A stretch of 64,000 bases of DNA from Bugulina stolonifera. Taxonomy: Eukaryota > Bryozoa > Gymnolaemata > Cheilostomatida > Bugulidae. A program made the position numbers and the translations under genes. Positions within the stretch are counted from its first letter, which is position 1; every line of letters starts with the position of its first letter. Positions 44,277 through 53,743 of the stretch are shown one piece after another. The notes under the pieces are model-generated. The model saw only the letters and a list, made by a program, of their open reading frames with translations. It ran no database searches and was not told the origin of the DNA. The DNA is taken from contig OW285191.1 of NCBI GenBank assembly GCA_935421135.1, positions 5,837,504-5,901,503 of the forward strand, written 5' to 3'.

Positions 44277-45900
44277 GCATCCCGATGTGATTCGATGTAA
44301 CCCGATGTAACCCGATGTAACCCGATGTAACCCGATGTAACCCGATGTAACCCGATGTAACCCGATGTAACCCGATGTGTTTTCGACCTCCCCCGATGTG
44401 TTTTCGACCTCCCCCGATGTGATTCGATGTGTCTCGATGTGTTTTCGACCTCCCCCGATGTGATTCGATGTGTCCCGATGTGTTTTCGACCTTCCCCGAT
44501 GTGACCCGATGTAACCCGATGTAACCCGATGTAACCCGATGTAACCCGATGTGTTTTTTACCTCCCCCGATGTGTTTTCGACCTCCCCCGATGTGATTCG
44601 ATGTGTCTCGATGTGTTTTTGACCTTCCCCGATGTAACCCGATGTGTTTTTGACCTCCCCCGATGTGATTCGATGTGTCCCGATGTGTTTTCGACCTCCC
44701 CCGATGTGATTCGATGTGTTTTCGACCTCCCCCGATGTGATTCGATGTGTTTTCGACCTCCCCCGATGTGATTCGATGTGTCCCGATGTGTTTTCGACCT
44801 CCCCCGATGTGTTTTCGACCTCCCCCGATGTGATTCGATGTGTTTTCGACCTCCCCCGATGTGATTCGATGTGTTTTCGACCTCCCCCGATGTGATTCGA
44901 TGTGTTTTCGACCTCCCCCGATGTGATTCGATGTGTCCCGATGTGTTTTCGACCTCCCCCGATGTGATTCGATGTGTCCCGATGTGTTTTCGACCTCCCC
45001 CGATGTGATTCGATGTGTTTTCGACCTCCCCCGATGTGTTTTCGACCTCCCCCGATGTGATTCGATGTGTTTTCGACCTCCCCCGATGTGATTCGATGTG
45101 TTTTCGACCTCCCCCGATGTGATTCGATGTGTTTTCGACCTCCCCCGATGTGTTTTCGACCTCCCCCGATGTGATTCGATGTGTCCCGATGTGTTTTCGA
45201 CCTCCCCCGATGTGATTCGATGTGTCCCGATGTGTTTTCGACCTCCCCCGATGTGATTCGATGTGTTTTCGACCTCCCCCGATGTGTTTTCGACCTCCCC
45301 CGATGTGATTCGATGTGTTTTCGACCTCCCCCGATGTGATTCGATGTGACCCGATGTGTTTTCGACCTCCCCCGATGTGATTCGATGTGTCCCGATGTGT
45401 TTTCGACCTCCCCCGATGTGTTTTCGACCTCCCCCGATGTGATTCGATGTGTTTTCGACCTCCCCCGATGTGTTTTCGACCTCCCCCGATGTGATTCGAT
45501 GTGTTTTCGACCTCCCCCGATGTGATTCGATGTGACCCGATGTGTTTTCGACCTCCCCCGATGTGATTCGATGTGTCCCGATGTGTTTTCGACCTCCCCC
45601 GATGTGTTTTCGACCTCCCCCGATGTGATTCGATGTGTTTTCGACCTCCCCCGATGTGTTTTCGACCTCCCCCGATGTGATTCGATGTGTTTTCGACCTC
45701 CCCCGATGTGATTCGATGTGTCCCGATGTGTTTTCGACCTCCCCCGATGTGATTCGATGTGTCCCGATGTGTTTTCGACCTCCCCCGATGTGATTCGATG
45801 TGTCCCGATGTGTTTTCGACCTCCCCCGATGTGTTTTCGACCTTTCCCGATGTGTTTCGATGTTTCCCTATGTGTTTTCGATCTTTCCCGATGTGATTCG
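44277..45900. repeat. 1.6-kb CGATGTG minisatellite between genes A and B
   Basis: Composite array built from CCCGATGTAAC-type 10-mers (left part) and units CCCCGATGTG + TTTTCGACCTC of 21 bp, extended in 10-bp steps to 31 and 41 bp by inserting ATTCGATGTG and TCCCGATGTG. It is flanked by the two gene promoters. Long open frames exist on the minus strand (over 550 codons) only because unit lengths permit; they code monotonous GGRKHIESHR-type repeats and are not genes. It could be an enhancer, boundary or neutral satellite. Confidence 0.92.
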
Positions 45901-45945
45901 ATGCACTCTGATGTGTTTCCAATGCACTCCAATGTATATGCTGTT

Positions 45946-45988
45946 AGCCAATCAGCTTTATTTGTATCTTTTTATTCACTATATAAAG
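45946..45988 (+). promoter_or_regulatory. Gene A putative promoter
   Basis: A CCAAT box (AGCCAATCAG, 45946-45955) and a TATA box (CTATATAAAG, 45979-45988) lie about 85 bp before the ATG at 46074. Spacing and composition mirror the gene B promoter, giving a symmetrical divergent pair. Confidence 0.65.
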
Positions 45989-46073
45989 AGAGGTGGAAAC
46001 AGTAGTTTAGTTAACTCTTTCTAGCTCCAGTCTGTTCTTAATAGAAATTAAAGAAGGTTAGCACACAAATAGC

Positions 46074-47514
46074 ATGGAAAGTGGATATGGATCAAGCGAG
46101 TATAGCAACAAGCTAATGACTCCTATAAACCAAGAGCTGATGAAGGTAACAGTGGAAAGATGTACAGAACAAAGCAAGTATGAGAATAAAGACTTATTTG
46201 AGGGGGTGTCTGAGCTCTTTCTCCAAAAAAGCTTACCTCTAGACTGGCAGAAATGGGATCCTTTAACCGATATTCGTAATAAGCTTAGCACACAGTTACT
46301 AGAAGAAATTCGTTCTATCTTTTGGGAGCAAGATGGAAAGGATGAAGAGTTGTAAGTTATACATACTTCCAACTATTTTTTTTTTTTTTTTTTTGTTTAG
46401 TATTGTCTTTTATGATCAAAATAAAATATGATAGACAAATTTCCCATATAACTACCTCTCAACTATGTGAAAAACAAATATCATGCTAAATGATGTAGTG
46501 AGGTACTAGAAGCAGCCCGAGATAGAGATGAGAGAGCCGTTGCACTCGCGGTATTTGTTGCGAGGAGTCACAAACAACTGAATACAAAGAATGCGAATCG
46601 GCAGACGTTACTTCACCTAACTGTACAGTCTTATTGTTCGGATTCACTAATTCGCCTCATCATCACAAGGGGAGCGGATGGAGCAATAGCCGATGCTTGG
46701 GGTTAGTGTTTTATAGCACCAATGTTTGCATGCATTGCTTGTTAAAAAATAAAGTGTTGCAAAACTTGTAACAATTCGGTACTTATCTATATTGCTAATG
46801 TTTATTTGGAAGGTGACACCCCCCTTCACATTGCTGCACGTCTGGGTAGAGCTAAGGTTATTCATGCTCTAACCACAAGTTTGACCAGAGCAGAAGTAAA
46901 GCATCCATACTTCAGAGTTCCTTACAAATCACTTCCCCAAGACAATGTACAGAGCTACAATCATGATGGAAGGAGTGTAGTCCACCTCATTGTTGAAACA
47001 GCGCATAGCAGCAAGCATAGAGAGGCACTAAAGGTACTAAAAAAAAATACTCGGGCTGACTTAGATATGAGGGTAAGTGAATACATTACAGTGGAATAAA
47101 AGTAGAGTAGATCGAATTGATAAGTTAGATGGGGAGTTTAATTCTATTCTCTTGTTTGATATTATAGCGAATGGGAGATGGATACGCCCCATCTCACATT
47201 GCCATAGAGAATGAAGACTACGAATGTCTACATACATGTCTAAGATTGGGAGCTGATTCTGAAGTTCGTAACTACAAAAGTGAAACCCCTCAACAACTAG
47301 CTCACCTCTACAAATCAGCAGATATGGTAAGGGACCAACAACATAAAGAAGTATAGGTTTCTTGCTTGAGTGATATTCGTCTGAGTAAAAAACTAAAATC
47401 ATCTTGTAGGTAAGACTGTGTCAAGAGTTTGGAGCTGGAGCATATCAATTAGAGTATGCTGAGACCGAAGTCGTAAACATTATAGCTCCTACGACTTCTG
47501 ATGAAGATGAGTAA
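46074..47514 (+). CDS. Gene A of the 9.1-kb element: IkB/Cactus-like ankyrin-repeat protein
   Basis: Exons 46074-46351, 46499-46701, 46813-47072, 47168-47326 and 47410-47514 join in frame to 334 aa with GT/AG sites. The N-terminus MESGYGSSEY carries ESGxxS, close to the DSGxxS degron that IKK phosphorylates in IkB. After about 90 non-repeat residues come about five ankyrin repeats: LNTKNANRQTLLHLTVQ (about 120-155), GDTPLHIAARLG (about 160-190), NHDGRSVVHLIVE, GDGYAPSHIAIENE and GADSEVRNYKSETPQQLAHL. The end is acidic (TTSDEDE), like an IkB PEST tail. Known IkBs hold Rel/NF-kB in the cytoplasm; whether this one does is inference. It is inside the TIRs, with its own TATA promoter, so it is cargo. 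It could be a generic ankyrin protein instead. Confidence 0.8.
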
Positions 47515-47529
47515 TAAGTACCTAAACTC

Positions 47530-47764
47530 CTCTTTTATTTATTCTATTGCTACTATTGTGAAAAGTTTATTTAATATATTACATAATGCTGACTTAACAC
47601 ATGCACACAACCTTTTATTTATTCTATTGCTACTATTGTGAAAAGTTTATCTAATGTATAATATACACTGTCTTAACACATGCACACAGACTTTCTTGCT
47701 AATAATAGATATGACATACTCTTTTAAATATGTGTCTTTTATTTTTTCAATTGTGTTTTAACAC
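47530..47764. repeat. Right subterminal repeats
   Basis: Two inverted copies of the left-arm unit (TTTATTTATTCTATTGCTAC, GTGAAAAGTTTAT, CTTAACACATGCACACA) plus a CATACTCTTTTAAATATGTG block ending at GTTTTAACACAGGCGAAG, where the TIR proper starts. The left arm has about six units, so the two arms differ in copy number. Confidence 0.85.
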
Positions 47765-48480
47765 AGGCGAAGCGCAGCCGAATTCGCTCGTTTAGATCAC
47801 AAGCTTTTCGAGTGGAGGGCTCGGGAGAAGCGGCGGGCCGCTGCCTAGTCGCTTGGCCCGGTGGATACGGGGCACCGGCGTCGCCTCCACGTGTACGGTC
47901 GGCGCCGCACGCAACGTGGGCGGACGCGGCTTGACCGCCTCAAACGATCGGTCGTTCGGGTGAGTGGGGGTTGCGGGGGGGAGGGTGGGCGGCGGTGGAG
48001 GAGGGGTGGTGGTGATGGCGGTGATGGCGGCGGCGGTGGCGGCGGCGGCGGCGGTGGTGGTGGCGGCGGTGGCGGCGGTGGCGGCGGTGGCGGTTGTGGC
48101 GGCGGTGGCGGCGGCGGCGGTGAGGGCGGTGGTGGCGGCGGCGACGGCGGCGGTGAGGGCGGCGGTGGCGGCGGCGGCGACGGCGGTGGCGCGGAGGGGA
48201 CGAGGGCGGTGGCGGGGAGTGGGGGAGGAGTGGGAGGTGGGGGAGGGGGAGGAGGGCGGGAAGGAGGGAGGGAAGGGGTCGTGGCCGGGTTCGGGGTCAA
48301 GTGTGCAAATGTTTTTTCGACCAATCAGAAGGGGGGATTTTGGGGTGACCTTGGCAAGGTCGTGTGCAAAATTTTTGTGCTCTTCTGTGATTGGTTGAAA
48401 TCGGAAATACCGGCTTGTGATTGGTTGAAAACAGGGGTCAATGAGTGCGTGTCTGTCTAGAAGTGCACTGACTATACTAC
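47765..48480. repeat. Right terminal inverted repeat of the 9.1-kb element
   Basis: About 716 bp, inverted match to 39396-40104, differing mainly by small indels in the GGC/GGT triplet run (about 47990-48200). It ends GCACTGACTATACTAC, directly followed by TGGCAGCA and the rest of CTL3 exon 4. Confidence 0.9.
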
Positions 48481-48640
48481 TGGCAGCAATGACACTAAAA
48501 CACAGATTTCAACATCTGATTGGGCTATTGGGGAGCCAAGCTCCAAGACAGGATGCTGCGTCGCAATGAAAGTTAAATATGGCTGGTATGACAAGAGATG
48601 CAATTATAAATTCTGGTTTCTCTGTGAAGCAATACCATAG

Positions 48641-51033
48641 TGACTAATTATTTATATGATGTACCCGTGACAAAGTTAGAAGTTTATAAGGTCTCTCTAC
48701 TGTGTACCGAATAATTGCCATTTAAACTTGACCTCAACTTTATCAGTATGCCGTAATAGATAGAGTTTTTTCACTTGTTATACGACAGGAAGTAAGCCAT
48801 TTAATGTGACTTGTGAGTGGTTAGCCAGCTTGGTCATTGTAGGCATTTTAATAAGAAACTTGGCATGTATTAGACTGAGATTTGTGTTGTTTTCTAAATA
48901 ATGTTATTAAACTTTAGTTGTTGTGAAAACTATCAGGACATTTCCGTATGCATTCTTGATTAAGTTTGAGGGAAATTTTAAATTGAGGTTGTTCTATATA
49001 ATGTCCCTTACTTATTTTATTCCATGATACAACATCAAGGCTAACGTCTACACATGAAACAATAGAAGGGGTGATTATTCACCACATCGTGACAACAGGT
49101 TGTACCGCGTTGTCAGTCAGGATTAACCCTGAGATAAGCCCATTTTTAACAGTTGGATTTCTTCAATGCTATATCAGCACTGTGACTCAGTGGATAATTG
49201 CACCGGTGTATGTCTTCTCTCTGGTTTTAGTGATTTCCACAGATAAGGGTATTGGCACCAACAGCTGACCGTACGTACTTACCGCACGTATTTGATATTA
49301 TCGATGTTCTCGACAATCACTCAGGAAAATCAGTAGGATCTTTAAATTTTGGTGATAAAGCTTGATATTTTTAAGGCATTATTTTTATTTTTGATTTGGA
49401 TGATATGAGGCCTAGTTACGCTGTACATGTATATCTAGATATATCAAAGGCATTAATCTGATTGGTCAATTCTAAGGTTGGATGAGAAGAATCATAGGCT
49501 GATTTGGTCGCCTCTGGAGAGCACCTGTTGATATTTGAAACAGTAGACGGTGGAAGCATCTTGTAGGATGACAACATTTACAAATAGTTGATTTAACCTA
49601 GGGGGTGGGTATGAGATGAGTAGGATTATTTCTTAGCAATGTTTACATGAGTAATCTAACCTTTTATCTGGGTCTCTCCAGTGTCTTAAGATTTTAAACT
49701 AGTGCTAGTTGATCATGTTTGTAAACTTATATGAAGAAAACACAATAAATAATTCGTCACTTGAAGCAGAATCATAGATATCTTTATAAAGCAAGATGCT
49801 ATATGGAGTAATGCACATGTTTATGCACTGCTGAATCTCAGTCAAAGTGCTCAATGTTTACAACAGAGCTAATTAATATTTGGTAGAATCTCACTGTTTT
49901 ATCTCTTTTATTACTATTAGTTTCATGCTATATACGTATATAGCATGAAACTAATAGCAATAAAAGAGATAAAACAGTGAGATTTTACCAAATATCAAAG
50001 CAAGATGCTATTGTACTATTAGTACTACATTGTAGTTATCTGCTCTTCGACAGAGTAATGGTAGCGTGTCTATTTTACATGTATGTATTGGAACAAGAAT
50101 ATCATTTTATAATTATTCTTATTACATGAGTGTTATACTCGCATGCCTGGGGTACAGTGCTATATGAATATACACTGGAATCACATGTTATTGCTATGTT
50201 GGCTAACTGCAGACTCGTGATATTCGATATTCAATATCGATTTGTACATGTTTGTCTACCTTTTTATCTATCTGTAGACTAATTAATGGTTTTAAATATA
50301 TGACAAAGGCTTGAATCAATAATGTATACACATGTATTATAATATACATTTACTTTTTAATACATGGAAAACTACAAAACACAAGTCAACTTTGATCAAA
50401 GTTAATGTATGTTTGTCGAATATTACTCTCTTCACTGAGTCTTAAGTGGACACCAGCAACCGTTATTATTTATGCGGGCAACTAAGTAAAAAGTTTTGTG
50501 GAAATAAATTACATAATAACAATGGGGCTAAATTAGTAAAGCATACAATGAATTTCTTGCTCTTGTTTTATTTTGGCTATTTGTTGTCTATGTAATGGCA
50601 ATTACTATATTTATACACCAACTCTAAGCACAGGCCCAGTCTTGTATACACATTATAGGCTTATACTTATATTATTAAACATGTACGGACATCGGTGTAT
50701 ATATAGATATACATGCAATATTGTAGTGAATCGTCATAGCCTGCAGCCCATGGACTATATCTTGTGCTATTATTCTTACATTATGCATGAATCCTTATAC
50801 ATACTTGTCATTTACACTTATTATATTGTTACTACTCTTATCAACTACTGCTTGCCTAATGTGTATTGTATTATTATCAACCAATCAGGTCCTTGCATTG
50901 TTCTGTAGTCAATTATACTACTGTTGTGCAATTACTTCCTTACCTGATTATTGTTCAAGTCTTTTTACCTGTATGCACTTAGGGCCTATGTCATAGAATA
51001 TGGTCATAACATATTATCCTTTCTACCTTATTA
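48641..51033. other. Stretch downstream of CTL3 without recognised gene
   Basis: The first 300 bp resembles the sequence after CTL4 (TTTATATGATGTACC, AGTTAGAAGTTTATAAGGTC, TATAC-ACAGGAAGTAAGCCA), so it is duplicated 3' flank. The rest has no coding evidence except a palindrome at 49876. Confidence 0.55.
49876..49995. repeat. 120-bp near-perfect palindrome
   Basis: Arms of 60 bp meet at 49935/49936 (GCTATATACGTATATAGC) with only a few mismatches near the outer ends (ATATTTGGTAGAATCTCAC versus GTGAGATTTTACCAAATAT). It could extrude a cruciform. Probably a tiny fold-back MITE. Confidence 0.9.
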
Positions 51034-51658
51034 TAAGCACTTTTTGTGCAAGGCCGACCTTTTGATGGTCGGGCCTCGGGCGTTTTTCCGCCATGTTGTT
51101 ATGTAATTTCCGGTACAATACCTTATCGTACCCCCATACCATATCAGCCTTTTCGTTGGAAGTTTCTTATATAAAAGCTCACGCATTTTGCTGTAAGAAG
51201 TCAGTTGTTGATTGCGCCCTAATAAAGCAACATCTCCTTACTCAACCTATAGAATCTTACTTTTGCAGGCAGGCAGCTCCAGCCCTGGTCTTTTTTACCT
51301 CGGCGCCCGAGCTTGTCCTCATACTCGTTTAAGATCTCTTTCTACACACCTTGTGAGTGTAAACCATTGGACCTTAGCCGATCCCGGATTTTTCAATGAA
51401 TCTAGCGTCGGGTCTACGTCCCTAGATCAACACAGATACTTTCTACACTCCTTTAGAGTATAAACTATAAGACCTACGTCGACCCTTGGCTCTTCAATGA
51501 GTCCAAGCATCGGCCTACGTCCTCTACAATAACTACAAGAGCTTACTTAACTGTCCACTCTTTATGCAATGTGTGGAAATTTACCTTGGCAGCCCACTAC
51601 CACTACCAAGCACTTCCTGCACCCGTGCTAGTATCGGCACCCATGCGTTAACCAAACA
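51034..51658 (+). mobile_element. LTR-like dispersed repeat, copy B
   Basis: About 625 bp, inverted homologue of copy A at 20317-20913. In plus sense: start TAAGCACTTTTTGTGCAAGG, TATAAAAG near 51171, CTAATAAAGCAACATC near 51220, two diverged internal repeats (TTCTACAC...GAATCTAGCGTCGGG and TTTCTACACTCC...GAGTCCAAGCATCGG), end CCAAACA. No ORF with a domain. Likely a solo LTR of an unseen retrotransposon. Confidence 0.6.
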
Positions 51659-51684
51659 CAAATCCATGACAATATCAGGTGGAT

Positions 51685-52030
51685 TCTAAATTAAATATGC
51701 CTGAAACTTTCTTGAGATGTCCAATGAGTTGAATTTATAAGTTTAGTAAACTTGTGCCTATAAGAACCGTTCTGGAGAGGCACTCAAATTTATTTTGTGC
51801 ATTTGCTAGCATAAATTTATTTAGTTATTAATATACGGATGCACTTAAAAGGGTCATTTTGACTGAACAGGTTTGATATTTTCACTTCAGTAATTAAAAA
51901 GTCATACTGGAAAGAAAGTGTTTGTAAGATAACCAGAAATACAACTTAATATTAATATATGTCCAATTACACTTTTGTTAAGCTTAATTTGTTCATGACA
52001 CATTGTTGAACCAGATATCCCACAAAATCG
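51685..52030 (+). repeat. Duplicated CTL upstream segment lacking the signal-peptide exon
   Basis: Diverged direct copy of 56280-56640 (shared TTTCTTGAGATGT, GATGAGTTGAATTTATA, GGCACTCA, ATAAATTTATTT, GTTCATGACACCATGTTGAA-like). In the 56-kb copy this segment contains CTL5 exon 1; at the matching point here (about 51900-51935) the exon sequence is absent. A relic of a duplicated lectin locus. Confidence 0.6.
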
Positions 52031-53743
52031 TTAAAATGTTGCATCTTATATACAACCTGATATTGTAAATTAACGGAGTTGTTTCTCCGGTAATTAAGGG
52101 CAAGCCAACTCATAAATAACCTGTTTTGTATTGCCATTTTATAGGTGTAATGCCCCGTTCAAACCTGCTTGGTTTTGCAAGCAGGAAGAAGTAGTAGGTC
52201 ACCAGAGTTGGAGAGGCAATAACAAGAGTAATATCAATTAAATACCATCTCCATGATGTCTACCTGCATCAAAGCAGATAGTTCAGTAAAGGTGGGAATG
52301 GGAGAGTCAAAGTTATAATATTGTTATCCTCTGTAGCTAAAATCTACTGTTTGTAAGAAGGTGACATGGCCAGGTGTCAAATGCACATGTACATACATGA
52401 GCTCCATTAGTAGATGTTGCTACATCTTTTGTTATAGAGAGCAAATTTATCTATTCTCATGCATCCCAATGGACATACATTGCATTGTGCAGAGCATAGT
52501 TTGCAAAGAGACTTGTGAATAGTCCGGAAATATCAGGTTTATAATTATAATGGACCATTTTATCCTCATAGTGGCTACAGTCGCAGGAAGGAGCCAACAA
52601 TTTTGCTTTGAAAACCGCCAAACAATGTTCTTAACAGTTTAGGCCTGTTTTGCCAAAGTATATTCTAGAATGTTTAAGTACAATGTATACTGTTTGCTTT
52701 GAAATAGTTTTAAATTGCATTTCAAGTAGATTATAAATAGCTCAAGCATGTTGGTTCCATCCTGATTGCTGTTTAACTATTGAGGATTAAGGTTGACATT
52801 TATATGTAGGATCTTCCATAATTAGACAGCAGGGTTCAGTATTTGTATAGCTGAAACAACTCAGAGCTACAACTGCTGTAATTCATAAAATGTGTCTCAC
52901 ATCAATTGCATAATTTCATTGAAATCAATATAAAATAATAAAGTTTATTTTTATCCTTTGATACTGGTGCTATGCTATCTACAAAGAGCCATATGTTCTG
53001 CTTTAGTGAATCCTACTTTACTACACATTTGTATCTGCCAACTGCTACACCTAGACTCTACATGGTTCAGATTAAGACTCCAACCTAAATTGTGCTTATT
53101 ACCTACACTGATCATTTACATTAGAATAATAAACTGCTTACCACTGGTATCATAATTCTGAACAGCTGCTTATATATGATCAAATGCAATCACTATTGTT
53201 TTGATTAAAATGAAAGTGATATTAGTACAATAGATACACTAGTAAACGTAGCCCAATAACATAATTATTTACCTATATAATATAGATTTGCCATATAATA
53301 AAAGGGTATGGGCAGGGGAGGTATTAAATTGTGCATGTAATAGCTCTCTCGGCTGTACAATAGAAAATTTTGAGTGGAGCTGTTGGAATAAAACACTCTT
53401 ATTGCATTATTGATGTACCGCAGGTTTTTAGTTATAAATAAACATAGGCTAACGGGCATTTATGCCGAACATTTTCTATGCTTTGTGAAATTTGTCATGT
53501 ATCGCTTTATTTGCTTTTTATGTTAGCAAATTTCCTATTTGGGTATCTGTTGTATGCAATAGTTCTTTTGACAGCAGACTATGTAAAATAAAAATGAATA
53601 AGATAAACTTCCTGACCGGATGCTGAATTTCTTCAATGTATTAATAGTAGGTTCAAATACATGTATAGATCCATTTACCAATCACAAATACGGTTTACTT
53701 CAATTTGTCAGCTAGTCACATAATATAACCCCAAGGAGCAACA
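52031..53743. other. Stretch upstream of CTL4 without recognised gene
   Basis: No domain-bearing frame. About 52140-52320 shares a diverged block series (ATGCCCC-GTTCAAA, AGAGTTG-AGAGGCAA, AGTTAAATA-like) with 62298-62440, showing that duplicated CTL units extend into intergenic DNA. Confidence 0.5.

Larger units (their letters stand above)
39396..48480. mobile_element. 9.1-kb TIR element carrying two spliced genes, class unknown
   Basis: The unit lies in CTL3 exon 4 between perfect 8-bp copies of TGGCAGCA (39388-39395, 48481-48488). The ends are inverted: GTAGTATAGTCAGTGCACTT on the left, the same in reverse on the right. TIRs extend about 710 bp (39396-40104 and 47765-48480), with further subterminal repeats inside each. 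Order: left TIR, subterminal repeats, gene B (minus), minisatellite, gene A (plus, IkB-like ankyrin), subterminal repeats, right TIR. Neither gene resembles a transposase. An 8-bp duplication occurs in hAT and P-type superfamilies, and long TIRs in Mutator-like and fold-back elements, but the end sequence matches no family I recognise. Confidence 0.88.
36571..48640 (+). pseudogene. CTL3: PAN plus C-type lectin gene disrupted by the 9.1-kb element
   Basis: Exons 36571-36615 (MTSTWFLSSWLAVLV signal start), 36943-37186 (PAN), 37612-37818 (CPVNHFYHP...SCAVAGESL...EASKWL) and exon 4 starting 39324 (GTNSFLWIGGRCIN). Exon 4 is cut after 39395 by the insertion and resumes at 48489, ending at a TAG at 48640 (DTKTQIS, WAIGEPSS, GWYDKRC, FWFLCE). 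Without the insert and one target copy, exon 4 would be 224 nt, as in CTL4, and the coding length 239 aa. There is no other lesion, so the insertion is recent and the uninterrupted allele may still segregate. The sugar-site motifs are EPS and WYD. Confidence 0.88.

Noticed and set aside
44277..45900. CRISPR-like repeat array
   Set aside because: Units are contiguous variants without unique spacers, and the context is eukaryotic.
44262..45932. Two minus-strand open frames of 556 and 454 codons
   Set aside because: They lie wholly in the CGATGTG minisatellite and encode monotonous repeats in two frames; no splice or promoter support.
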